Assembly (NCBI GenBank): GCA_963728835.1
Contig: CAVSKZ010000002.1
Location: 1,364,001-1,428,000, forward strand
Length of the DNA: 64,000 bases
From: VRUE01 sp963728835
Lineage (GTDB): Bacteria; Actinomycetota; Thermoleophilia; Solirubrobacterales; 70-9
Direction: 5' to 3'
Shown: piece after piece, positions 1 through 8,811 of the stretch
Layout: each line of letters starts with the position of its first letter
Numbering within the stretch: position 1 is the stretch's first letter
Translations under genes and position numbers: made by a program
The notes under the pieces: generated by a model
Seen by the model: the letters and a program-made list of their open reading frames with translations, nothing else
Told to the model about the DNA's origin: nothing
Databases searched by the model: none

Positions 1-114
1 GAGACGGCGGCCTACGGCCACTTCGGCCGCGAGGGCGACGCCTTCACCTGGGAGCGCACCGACCGGGCGGAGAAGCTGAAAGCCGCCGCCGGGCTCGAAG
101 CGGCTCCCGCCTGA
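1..114 (+). CDS. metK: S-adenosylmethionine synthetase, C-terminal end (partial)
   Basis: The window opens inside an open frame whose last 37 residues match the end of methionine adenosyltransferase: the TAAYGHFGRE segment is followed by FTWE and a short Ala-rich tail before TGA. MetK makes S-adenosylmethionine from methionine and ATP in the cytoplasm. The YGHFGR segment is the conserved C-terminal signature of bacterial MetK. The rest of the gene lies to the left. metK next to priA-def-fmt is a common actinobacterial order, which supports the call. Confidence 0.85.
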   Translation, partial: ETAAYGHFGREGDAFTWERTDRAEKLKAAAGLEAAPA

Positions 115-282
115 AGTACCCAGCGTGGGAGGAGCCTGCTCCTTGAAGCCCCGGCGCCCCGCGCCGAGTGCCGTCGAACAACGAAAGCTTTGAGACCTCA
201 GCGTGCCGACGCCCCGAGCAGGAGGCGTCCAGGGCTGCCGAACGGTGCCTCTGGCCTAAAGCTTGTGTGAGCCGTCGGCGTG

Positions 283-350
283 GGGGATCTCGGGGGTCCC
301 TCCCCAGGAACTCCCGCGAAGCGGCCTGGGGAGGGACCCCCGAAATCCCC
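283..350. terminator. Long GC-rich hairpin downstream of the PH-domain gene
   Basis: Arms of about 26 bases (283-308 and 325-350) pair almost perfectly around a 16-base loop. It lies just past the stop of the minus-strand PH-domain gene and past metK, so it could end transcription from both sides. The loop (AACTCCCGCG) resembles the loop core of the hairpins at 16155, 22513 and 24253 and is oriented with the minus-strand gene, as in those copies. The rest of 115-373 holds no credible gene. Confidence 0.6.
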
Positions 351-373
351 TCACCCCAACCGCAGAAAGCTGC

Positions 374-877
374 TCAGGCCGGCGGCTGTGCCTCGCCCAA
401 ACCGTGGGTACCGGCGGCATTGGCGCCGGTTGCCTGGTCGACGCTGTGGACTACGTCCTGGGGGTCGGCGACCCCGGCGAAGACGAAGTTGTAGTCGTCG
501 CCTGCCGCCGTGTCGAAGTCGACGTCGCCGATCTGCATGACCCGCTGGTAGACGGACTGCTTGTAGTTGACGTTCTGCACCCGCTCCAGGCGGGTCTCCT
601 GGACCTCACGGGAAACGATGCCGCGGCGGATGTTGAGGCGGCGGTCGGTGATCGTGTAGGTCGTCGCGACCCGCTTGACGAAGCCGGCCAGGACCGTCAC
701 GCCGACGATCACGAGGACGACGAGGAAGACCGTGCCGCTGCCGGCGCCGAAGAGCTTGAAGACCACGCCGACGAGCGCCGCGACGAGGATTCCCTTCAGG
801 TAGAAGCCGAGGATCGCCCGCCACGAGGGGTGGCCCTGGAAGATCACTCGCTCTCCCGGGCTGAGGTTCAGCGCCAT
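374..877 (-). CDS. PH domain (bPH_2/DUF304, YdbS-like) membrane protein
   Basis: A 167-residue protein. The N-terminal part has LSPGERVIFQGHPSW, the usual entry of bacterial PH-like domains, followed by two hydrophobic segments (about residues 24-60) forming a hairpin in the membrane. Residues 70-140 carry YTITDRRLNIRRG and the E(T/V)RLERVQNV segment typical of the bPH_2 family. Such proteins are thought to be membrane stress or envelope factors with a cytoplasmic PH-like domain; the function here is unknown. Divergent from priA. The start is supported by a -10 box 8 bases upstream. Confidence 0.8.
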   Translation of the reverse strand: MALNLSPGERVIFQGHPSWRAILGFYLKGILVAALVGVVFKLFGAGSGTVFLVVLVIVGVTVLAGFVKRVATTYTITDRRLNIRRGIVSREVQETRLERVQNVNYKQSVYQRVMQIGDVDFDTAAGDDYNFVFAGVADPQDVVHSVDQATGANAAGTHGLGEAQPPA

Positions 878-885
878 CGAGCGGC

Positions 886-895
886 AGCATACCCT
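886..895. promoter_or_regulatory. Overlapping divergent -10 elements for the PH-domain gene and priA
   Basis: On the plus strand TACCCT (890-895) ends 8 bases before the GTG at 904. On the minus strand TATGCT (891-886) ends 8 bases before the ATG at 877. The two hexamers share two base pairs. Spacing this tight predicts leaderless or nearly leaderless transcripts on both sides. No -35 was assigned. Confidence 0.5.
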
Positions 896-903
896 CGCCG
901 TCC

Positions 904-3121
904 GTGGCCCTCCATACCGTGAGGCGGATGTCGATCGCCAAGGTAGAGCCGCTCACCACCGCCCGCGCCCTGCGCGGGCCCTTCGACTACCGGCTGCCCG
1001 AGGCGATGGCCGGCCTCGAGGTCGGCAGCGTCGTGCGGGTGCCGTTCGGGCGGCAGCGGATCCTCGGGGTCGTGGTCGGGCTCGCCGAGTCCTCGGAGCT
1101 GCCGCCCGAGCGGCTGGCGGAGCCGATCGAGGCGCTCGAGGCCGGGGCACCGCCGGAGCTCGTCCGGCTCGGGCTCTGGATCGCCCGCGAGTACTGCTCG
1201 ACGGCCTCGCGCGGCCTGCAGCTGGTGCTGCCACCTGGGACGGGCGCCGCTGGGCAGCGGGTCCGCTCCCGGACGGAGCTGCGGGCGGAGATCGCCGCCG
1301 CGGGCGAGGAAGCCCTAAGCGGCGGCGAGCGGCTGGGGGTGAAGCAGCGGGCGGTGCTCGAGGCGCTGCGGGCGGGGGAGATGTCGGCGACGGAGCTGGC
1401 CGCCGCGGTCGGCTCCGACCGTGCCGTCCTGCGCCGCCTCGAGGAGCGCGGCCTGATCGCCACCCGCAGCTCGCAGGTGCGGCGGCGCTCCGTCCAGCCG
1501 GACGTCGGCGCGGCCGGAGGCCGTCCCGATCTGCTCCCCGAGCAGGACTCGCCGCGGTGGAGGGGATCGTCTCCGCGCTCGACGGCGAGGCCGGGGCACC
1601 GCGCGAGCTCCTCCTCCACGGCGTCACCGGCTCGGGCAAGACCGAGGTCTACCTGGCGGCGGTCGAGGCGTCCCTGGCCCGCGGACGCGGCGCGATCGTC
1701 CTCGTACCCGAGATCGGCCTCGCCCCGCAGGCGGTGGCGCGCTTCCGGGCGCGCCTCGGCGACCGCTTCGCCGTCCTGCACTCGGCTCTCTCCGACGGCG
1801 AGCGCTACGACGAGTGGCGCCGCCTGCGCAGCGGCGAGGCGAGCGTCTGCGTCGGCCCGCGGTCGGCAGTCTTCGCCCCGCTCGGCGATCTCGGGCTGGT
1901 CGTTATCGACGAGGAGCACGACGCCTCCTACAAGCAGGAGGGCGATCCCTGCTACGACGCCCGGGCCGTCGCCCGCAAGCGCGCGGCGGACTGCGGCGCC
2001 GTGCTGGTCGCCGGCACCGCGACGCCGCGGCCGGAGACCTGGCTGGAGATGCCGCGTTTGGATCTGCCGCGGCGCGTCGACGGCCGCGCGATGCCGCCGG
2101 TGCGGGTGCTCGACATGCGCGAGGCCGACCCCCGCTCCGGGCCGCTGCACCCGGAGACCTGGGGGGCGCTGGGGGCCGTGCGCGAGGCCGGCGCGAAGGC
2201 GATCGTGATGGTCAACCGCCGCGGCTTCGCCCCCTGGCTCACCTGCCGCTCCTGCGGCAGGCACTGGGACTGCCCCAACTGCGACGTTTCGCTGATCGTC
2301 CACCGCCACAGCGGCCGCCTCGTCTGCCACCACTGCGCCCACACCGAGCCGCTGCCGCGCGCCTGCGGCGAGTGCGACTCGACCACCCTCTCCCGGGCGG
2401 GGGTGGGGACGGAGCAGATCGAGGCCCTGCTGGCCGAGCGGCTGGCGCCGATGCCGGTCTTCCGCCTCGACGCCGACACCGCCGGCGGCCGCGGCGCCCA
2501 TGCCCGCATCCTCGCCGCCTTCGGCGAGGCGGAGTCCGCCGTCCTCGTCGGCACCCAGATGGTCGCCAAGGGGCACGACTTCCCCGAGGTCACCCTGAGC
2601 GCGATCCTCGACGCCGACGCGACCCTGCAGGTTTCCCGACTTCCGCGCCGCCGAGCGGACCTTCGCCATGGTCGCCCAGCTCGCCGGCCGCAGCGGCAGC
2701 GGGACCGGCGGGGGGCGAGGTGATCGTCCAGACCCTGGCCCCGAACGCGCCCAGCATCGTCCACGCCGCCGGCCACGACGCCACCGCCTTCCTCGCCGAG
2801 GAGGTCGAGCGGCGCAGGGCGCTGCGCTACCCGCCCTTCTCCCACCTGACCCGGATCGTGCTCAAGGCGGAGGCCGAGGGGCGGCTCGACCGCGCCGCCG
2901 CCGAGATGGCCGACGCCCTCTCGTCCGCCCTCCCCGAGGACGCCGACCTGCTCGGCCCGGCGCCGATGTTCCGCGTCCGCAACCGCCATCGCCGCCGTCT
3001 CCTGCTCAAGGCAACAGACCGCGAGGCGACGATCGCGGCGGTCCGCGACACGGTCGAGTCCATGGCCGCCGACCGCGCCCTGCGCGACGTCGCGATCAGC
3101 GTCGACGTCGATCCTCAGTAA
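904..3121 (+). CDS. priA: Primosomal protein N' (replication restart helicase), frameshifted in this sequence
   Basis: PriA reloads the replisome at stalled forks as a 3'-5' DNA helicase. The N-terminal DNA-binding part reads from 904 (alternative ATG 928). The helicase part, with Walker A GVTGSGKTE near 1620 and a DEEH box near 1909, lies in another frame; the zinc cysteines (CRSCGRHWDCPNC, CHHC, CGEC) follow at about 2240-2390. The C-terminal part from about 2710 is in a third frame. Reading through needs a base added near 1548 and bases removed near 2630 and 2697. All motifs are intact otherwise, and the flanking genes are broken in the same way, so I infer sequence error rather than gene death. 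The combined length of about 735 residues is normal. Confidence 0.85.
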
Positions 3122-3129
3122 ACCCTCCA

Positions 3130-3135
3130 TAGAAT
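3130..3135 (+). promoter_or_regulatory. -10 element of def (leaderless)
   Basis: TAGAAT lies exactly 6 bases before the GTG start of def, in the short gap after priA. There is no Shine-Dalgarno sequence between them. Confidence 0.5.
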
Positions 3136-3141
3136 TGAACC

Positions 3142-3790
3142 GTGAGCGATCGGGCCGAGACCGATATCGACGACGCCGAGCGCGAGGAGCTCGAAGCCGA
3201 GCTGCTGGAGCGGCGCGAGGCCGCGCTCGCCCACGTGGTCAAGTTCGGCGATCCGGTGCTGAAGAGCGTGGCCTCGCCGGTGCGCGAGTTCGGCCCGGAT
3301 CTGCGGGCCGACGTCGAGCGGATGATCGGGATCATGCGCGACGCGATGGGGGTCGGGCTGGCAGCCACCCAGCTCGGCGTGCTGCGCCGCCTGCTCGTCT
3401 TCCAGGCGGGCCCCGACAGCGAGCCGACGGCGCTGGTCAACCCCGAGATCGAGTGGCTCTCGGACGAGGTCGTCGTCGCCGAGGAGGGCTGCCTCAGCCT
3501 GCCCCGCGTCTCGATGGACGTCGAGCGCCCGCTGCATGCGCGGATCGGCGGACTGCGACGTCGAGGGAGCTGAGGTGCGGATCGAGGCCTCCGGCCTGGA
3601 GGCGCGCGTGCTCCAGCACGAGATCGACCATCTCGACGGCGTGCTGATCCTCGACCGCGCGCCGCGCGGCAGCAGCGCAAGGGCGCCCTGCGCGCCCTGC
3701 GCGAGGGCGGCAGCTACAGCCCGCCGCTGGCCGAGCGAGGACGAGGCGGGCGAGGACGGCGAGCATCGCGAGCCTCGCACCGACGCGTGA
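3142..3790 (+). CDS. def: Peptide deformylase, frameshifted in this sequence
   Basis: Removes the formyl group from nascent N-termini as a metal-dependent hydrolase. The frame from GTG 3142 carries the GVGLAATQ motif (about residues 71-78) and EGCLSLP with the metal-binding Cys. The third motif, QHEIDHL, with the two metal-binding His and the catalytic Glu, is in another frame at about 3610. One extra base near 3545 separates them, and two further compensating shifts occur at about 3665 and 3733. The last frame ends at TGA 3790, overlapping the GTG of fmt. A 30-residue acidic N-terminal extension precedes the core. Confidence 0.85.
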
Positions 3791-4698
3791 GGACGGTCTA
3801 CCTCGGCACCTCGGAGTTCGCGGCGGTCGTGCTGCGCCGGCTCGCCGAGTCCGCCCATCGCCCCCTGCTCGTCGTCACCCCGCCCGACCGGCCCAAGGGC
3901 CGCGGCCGGCGCACCCAGTCGCCCCCCGCTGCGGAGGCCGCGCGCGAGCTGGGGATCGAGCTGCTGCAGGCTGCCGACGTCAACGAGGAGGCGGCACTGG
4001 AGCGGATCCGCGCCGTGCGCCCGAGGCGCTCGCGGTCTGCGCCTTCGGCCAGATCGATCCGCGAGCCGCTGCTCTCGGAGCTGGCCGATGCTCAACGTGC
4101 ACCCCTCGCTGCTGCCGCGCTGGCGCGGCGCCGCGCCGATCGAGCGCACGATCATGGCTGGCGACGAGCGCACCGGGGTCTGCGTGATGCAGGTGACCGA
4201 GGGGCTCGACTCCGGCCCGGTCGCCCTCTGCGAGGAGACCGCCGGTCGGCGCCGAGGAAGACTTCGAGGCGCTCTCGGCGAAGCTCGCCGCGCTCGGCGG
4301 CGAGCTGCTGGTCGGGGCTCTCGACCTGCTGGCGGAGGGGCGGCTCGAGTTCGCCGAGCAGGACGAAGAAGAGGCTACCTATGCGGAGAAGATCGACGCC
4401 GGCGGAGCGCCGCCTCGATCCCTCGCGCCCGGCGGCCGAGCTCGCCCGCGGTCGTCCGCGCCCTCACTCCGCACGTCGGCGCCTATCTCGAGACCGGCGA
4501 CGGCGAGCGGCTCGGGGTTCGCCGCGCCCGGCCGGTCGACGTCGCGCGTCAAGGCGGGCGAGGTGCGGCGCCGAGTGGGGGGCGCTGCTGCTCGGCTGCG
4601 GCCAGGGGGCGCTGCGCCTGGAGGTCGTGCAGCCGGCCGGGGGCAGGCCGATGGCGGCGGACGCCTACCTGCGCGGCCATCCGCTGCCGAAACTGTGA
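3787..4698 (+). CDS. fmt: Methionyl-tRNA formyltransferase, frameshifted in this sequence
   Basis: Formylates initiator Met-tRNA using 10-formyl-tetrahydrofolate, the partner reaction of deformylase just upstream. The N-terminus has YLGTSEFA and the PPDRPKGRGR stretch. The catalytic-domain signature HPSLLPRWRGAAPI lies near 4100 but in a different frame. The C-terminal OB-like domain (ending YLRGHPLPKL) returns to the first frame near 4560. At least three single-base shifts are needed (about 4020, 4240 and 4400-4560). GTG start overlaps def by four bases. The total span fits a normal enzyme of about 300 residues. Confidence 0.8.
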   Translation: MRTVYLGTSEFAAVVLRRLAESAHRPLLVVTPPDRPKGRGRRTQSPPAAEAARELGIELLQAADVNEEAALERIRAVRPRRSRSAPSARSIREPLLSELADAQRAPLAAAALARRRADRAHDHGWRRAHRGLRDAGDRGARLRPGRPLRGDRRSAPRKTSRRSRRSSPRSAASCWSGLSTCWRRGGSSSPSRTKKRLPMRRRSTPAERRLDPSRPAAELARGRPRPHSARRRLSRDRRRRAARGSPRPAGRRRASRRARCGAEWGALLLGCGQGALRLEVVQPAGGRPMAADAYLRGHPLPKL

Positions 4699-4711
4699 GC
4701 GAACGATTGTC

Positions 4712-6087
4712 ATGATCGCACCTGCCCGCCTGCTCGCCTTCGAGACGGTCAGGGCGACCTTCGAGCGAGGGCGCCTACACCGAGCGGGCCTTTCGCGAGG
4801 CGGCCGACGCGCGCGAGCCTCGACGGTCGCGAGCGGGCCCAGGCCCAGCGGCTCGCCTTCGGCGCGGTGCAGCGCCGAGGCACGATCGACGCCGCCCTCG
4901 ACCGGCTCGTCGACCGGCCGCTGCGCGAGCTCGACCCGCCGCGTCCTGGCCGGCCTGCGGCTGGGCGTCTACGAGCTGCTCTTCGCCGACGGGACGCCCG
5001 ATCACGCCGCCGTCGACCAGGCGGTCGAGCTGGTCAAGCGAGCCGGTGCCGCCCACGCCTCGGGGTTCGTCAACGCCGTCCTGCGCCGCGCCGCCCGCGA
5101 GCGCGACGCGCTGGTCGCGTCGCTGCTCGGCGACGACTCGACCCCGGAGGCAGCCGCCGTCGCCCACTCGGCCCCGCTCTGGCTGGCGCAGATGTGGTGG
5201 CGCGAGCTCGGCCCCGAGGACGCCCGCTCGCTGCTCGCGGCCTGCAACGAGCCGCCCGAGCACGCCTTCCGGGTCAACACCCTCCGCACCGACCCCGACG
5301 TAGTCCTGGCCAAGCTGCGCGATGCGGGTGTCGAGGCCGCACCCCACCGGGAACGGCCGCTGGCGCCGGAGATGATCGTGGTCGAGGGGCGGACCGGGGA
5401 CCTCGTGCCGGAGCTGGTCGCGGCCGGAGAGCTGACCCCGCAGAGCCGCGGCTCCGCCGCAGTGGTCGATCTGCTCGACCCCCAGCCCGGGCGAGCACGT
5501 GCTCGACCTCTGCGCCGGGCCGGGGATCAAGACCGGTCAGATCGCGGCGCGGATGGAGGACCGCGGCGAGGTGATCTCGGTCGAGAGCGACCCCGCGCGG
5601 GCGGCCGAAGTGGCGGGCCAGGCCCAGCGCCTGGGCTTGCGCAGCGTCACCGTGATCGAGGCCGATGCCGGCGCGGCGGGCATGGCGCCCGGCTTCGACC
5701 GCGTCCTGCTCGACCCGCCCTGCTCGGACCTCGGCGCGCTTGCCTCTCGGCCCGATGCGCGCTGGCGCAAGTCGCCGCAGGCGATCGAGCGCCTGGCCGG
5801 GGTGCAGCGGCAGCTGCTGGCGCGGGCGCTGGAGGCGCTTCGGCCCGGCGGCACTGCTCGTCTACTCGACCTGCACGATCCGCGCCGCGAGAACGAGGAC
5901 CAGGTCGCGGGCCTCCTCGCCGCAGCCGAGTCAGGCGACGTCCCGGCCTTCGCGGTCGACGACCTCGGCACCCCCGCTCCCGGCCTCGCTTCGCCCGTCG
6001 ACGGCCGCTGCTGCAGGTCCGGCCCGACCGCGATCGCACACCGGGTTCTTCATCTGCCGCCTGAGGCGCGATGATGGTCGCCGATGA
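4712..6087 (+). CDS. rsmB: 16S rRNA m5C967 methyltransferase, frameshifted in this sequence
   Basis: RsmB/Sun methylates C967 of 16S rRNA. An N-terminal NusB-like RNA-binding domain (4712 to about 5150, with PDHAAVDQAVELVKR) precedes the SAM-dependent Rossmann domain: LDLCAGPGIKTGQ near 5500, the DPPCSD catalytic-Cys box near 5715 and the STCTI second-Cys box near 5865. These parts lie in all three frames, with shifts at about 4770, 4815, 4935, 5490, 5855 and 6040. The ATG at 4712 follows fmt closely; its stop overlaps the next gene by four bases. The motifs are complete, so I treat the shifts as errors. Confidence 0.8.
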
Positions 6088-6311
6088 CTGAGCCTCCGGC
6101 AGCAGAGGGCGTGATGCGCCGGGCCGCCTGTCCCGGCTGCGGCGAGCCGTGGCTGCGCCCGACGCAGCTCCCGGGCCGCTTCCGCTGCGTGTACTGTCTG
6201 CGCCGCTTCGAGCTCGTCTCGCAGTGCCCCAACTGCGGCGAGCACCAGACGATCGCCCGGATGAGCACCACCGAGGACATGACCTGTCAGACCTGCGCGA
6301 CTCGATGCTGA
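6084..6311 (+). CDS. Small double zinc-ribbon protein
   Basis: A 75-residue protein with four Cys-x2-Cys pairs: CPGC and CVYC form one ribbon, CPNC and CQTC a second. It starts by an ATGA overlap with rsmB and is followed within 8 bases by rpe, so it is co-transcribed. Proteins of this kind are usually nucleic-acid- or ribosome-associated; no function can be assigned. The reading frame is intact, unlike its neighbours. Confidence 0.75.
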   Translation: MTEPPAAEGVMRRAACPGCGEPWLRPTQLPGRFRCVYCLRRFELVSQCPNCGEHQTIARMSTTEDMTCQTCATRC

Positions 6312-6318
6312 GGCCGGT

Positions 6319-7006
6319 ATGAGCGAGCGCATGAGGGAGCTGATCGCCTCGCCGCGGGTCGCGCCCTCGATCCTCTCGGCCGATTTCGCCACAGCTGGGC
6401 AGCCAGCTGGACGAGGTGATGGACGCCGGCGCGCGGGTGATCCACTTCGACGTGATGGACGGGCACTTCGTCCCGCCGATCACGATCGGGCCGCTGGTCG
6501 CCGTCCTCGATCGCCGACCGGGTCCACGCCGCGGGCGGCGCCGTCGACGTCCACCTGATGATCGAGCGCCCGAGCGCCAGATCGAGGCCTTCGCCGAAGC
6601 CGGCGCCGACTCGATCACCTTCCACGAGGAGGCGACCCCGCACGCCCACCGGACCCTCGCCGCGATCCGCGAGCTCGGCTGCCTCGCCGGAATCGCGATC
6701 AACCCCGGCACCCCGGTCGAGGCGATCGCCGAGCTTCGCGGCCTCGCCGACATCGTCCTCTGCATGACCGTCAACCCGGGCTGGGGCGGCCAGGCCTTCA
6801 TCCCCGGCTCCCCCGACAAGGTCTCCCGCCTGAAGCGACTAGCTGGCGATGCACGGATCGAGGTCGACGGCGGAATCGACGCTTCTACCGCTGGCTCGGT
6901 GGCCGAGGCCGGGGCCTCGCTGTTCGTCGCCGGCTCGGCCATCTTCGGCGCCGATGACCCGGCCGCTGCCTACTCCGAAATCTCTGAAGCGGCCGTCGCA
7001 GCCTAG
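6319..7006 (+). CDS. rpe: Ribulose-phosphate 3-epimerase, frameshifted in this sequence
   Basis: Interconverts ribulose-5-P and xylulose-5-P in the pentose phosphate pathway; ribulose-5-P also feeds ribBA about 6 kb downstream. TIM-barrel motifs are in order: PSILSADFA (start), the HFDVMDGHFVPPITIGP metal-binding strand, DVHLMIE, TVNPGWGGQ and the phosphate-binding EVDGGID and FVAGSAIFG. An extra base near 6391, an extra base near 6505 and a missing base near 6570 move the reading between frames. Its stop overlaps the stop of the convergent antiporter. Confidence 0.85.
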
Positions 7007-8802
7007 CCCCGCGCGATAAGTGCCCCGATTGCCTCCTGCCACCAGGCCCGCTCGGCTGGGTCGTCGGGCCCCACCCGCTGGGCGCGGCGTTCGCACCAGG
7101 CCGCCAATGAGCGCCGGTCGCCGACGGCGACGACCGCTTCGGTGGTGAGCGCGTAGCGACCGTCGGCGAGCGCGACGAGCGCGCTGGCCCGGTCGCGCCG
7201 GCTGCGCAGTACCGAGACGACCGCGATGCCGTTGACCGAGCCTGGGTCCGACGGGTCCTCGATGTCCTCTCCCGGTCCGACCGAGAAGATCTGCGGCGCG
7301 CCCCGCTGGGGCAGGCGGGGAGGTGCGGGGGCGCCCACAGGGCCCTCGTGCCAGCGCCTGGTCATCTCCTCGACCTCCTCGCGCAGCTCGCTGCGGACGA
7401 GGATGTGGAGCTCGTCCCCCTCGCGCACGACGGTCGAGCCGCGCGGCGGGATCGCGTGGCCGTCGCGGACGATGACGTTGACCAGCGCGTCGCGCGGCAG
7501 GCCCAGTTCCCGCACCAGGTGGCCGGCCGCCGCGGCGCCGGGCTTGAGCCGGTAGGAGACGACGTCGCCGCCCATGCGGCGTATCCGTCCCGACTCGAGC
7601 AGCCTTCGCGGCAGCGCCGGCTCGTCGGTGGTCAGGCCGAGCCGCTGCGCCAGCGGCTCGAAGCTCGCCCCCTGGACCAGGGTCGAGGTGACGACGACGA
7701 AGAAGACGATCGCGAACAGCTCTTCGCCGCTGCCCACCCCGGCGACGACGGGGAAGGTCGCCAGCCAGATCGGCGTCGCGCCGCGCAGCCCGGCCCAGCC
7801 GAGCATGGCCCGCTCGCGGAAGTCGAACGGGGAGAAGAGAGTGGCGATGACCGCGGCGACGGGACGGGCGAGGAGGATCAGCACGGCCGAGAGGGCCAGG
7901 CTCTCCCAGACGACGTCGTCGAGCGTGCTGGGGAAGACGAGCAGGCCGAGCAGGATGAAGAGGCCGATCTGGGCGACCCAGCCGACGCCCTCGTGAAAGG
8001 CGACGATCGTGCGCCGGGCGGGGATGCGGGTTGAGCCGAGGGCGAGGGCGGTGAGGTAGACGGCGAGGAATCCAGAGCCGTGGGCGATCTCTGCCAGGCC
8101 AAAGGCGAGCCCGGCGATCGCGATCGTCGCCACCGGGTAGATCCCGTCCGTCGGCAGTTGCGCCCGGTCGAGGGCGATTGTGGAGACCCGCCCCAGGGCA
8201 AGCCCGACCACGGCGCCGATCGCCAGTTTCATCGCGAGCAGGCCGGCCATGTCGGCGAGGCCGTAGCCCGGCTCCTGGATCCATTCGATGAAGCCGATCA
8301 CGAGCAGCAGCGCGACCGGGTCGTTCATTCCCGACTCCCCCTCCAGCGAGCGGGCGAGTCGCTTCTTCAGCGTCGAGCGGCGCAGCACGGCGAAGATCGC
8401 CGCCGAGTCGGTGGCGGCGATCGCGGCGCCGACGATCATCCCTTCTAGCACGCTGATGCCGAAGATCCAGTGGGCGGCGAGGCCCGCCGTGCAGGCGGTC
8501 ACCACGGTGCCGACGCTCGCCAGCGAGGCCGCCGTGCCCAGCACCGGCCGGATCTCCGACCAGCCCGCGGTCAGCCCGCCCTCGAAGAGGATCAGGACCA
8601 GCGCGATCGTGCCGAGGGTGCGCGCCAGCTCGGCGTTGTCGAACTCGATCCCGCCGATTCCCTCCGAGCCGGCGAGCATGCCCAGCCCGAGGAAGAGCAG
8701 CAGGCCCGGGATGCGGATGCGGTCGGCGAGCAGCGCGCCGAGGATGCCGGCGGCGAGCAGGGAGCCGGCGACGAGGATCAGCTCGGCATCGTTTCCACTC
8801 AC
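7003..8802 (-). CDS. CPA1-family K+(Na+)/H+ antiporter with TrkA-C regulatory domain (NhaP2/CvrA type)
   Basis: A 599-residue protein with about 12 membrane segments (residues 5-385) and a cytoplasmic C-terminal half. The IAATDSAAIFAVL and GESGMNDPVALLL segments carry the acidic residues used for cation/proton exchange in CPA1 transporters. Residues 400-480 form a TrkA-C-like ligand domain, and the last 100 residues a CvrA-like domain. It exchanges K+ or Na+ for protons across the inner membrane. Last gene of a minus-strand set with the flippase (9-base gap) and glycosyltransferase, although a functional link to those is not evident. Confidence 0.85.
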   Translation of the reverse strand: MSGNDAELILVAGSLLAAGILGALLADRIRIPGLLLFLGLGMLAGSEGIGGIEFDNAELARTLGTIALVLILFEGGLTAGWSEIRPVLGTAASLASVGTVVTACTAGLAAHWIFGISVLEGMIVGAAIAATDSAAIFAVLRRSTLKKRLARSLEGESGMNDPVALLLVIGFIEWIQEPGYGLADMAGLLAMKLAIGAVVGLALGRVSTIALDRAQLPTDGIYPVATIAIAGLAFGLAEIAHGSGFLAVYLTALALGSTRIPARRTIVAFHEGVGWVAQIGLFILLGLLVFPSTLDDVVWESLALSAVLILLARPVAAVIATLFSPFDFRERAMLGWAGLRGATPIWLATFPVVAGVGSGEELFAIVFFVVVTSTLVQGASFEPLAQRLGLTTDEPALPRRLLESGRIRRMGGDVVSYRLKPGAAAAGHLVRELGLPRDALVNVIVRDGHAIPPRGSTVVREGDELHILVRSELREEVEEMTRRWHEGPVGAPAPPRLPQRGAPQIFSVGPGEDIEDPSDPGSVNGIAVVSVLRSRRDRASALVALADGRYALTTEAVVAVGDRRSLAAWCERRAQRVGPDDPAERAWWQEAIGALIARG

Positions 8803-8811
8803 GGGTTGAAC

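Noticed and set aside
168..922. Several plus-strand open frames over 168-922
   Set aside because: They run through the hairpin at 283-350 and antisense to the PH-domain gene; none resembles a protein.
904..6700. Genuine pseudogenisation of priA, def, fmt, rsmB and rpe
   Set aside because: Simultaneous loss of five neighbouring, mostly essential genes with intact motifs is far less likely than local sequence error.
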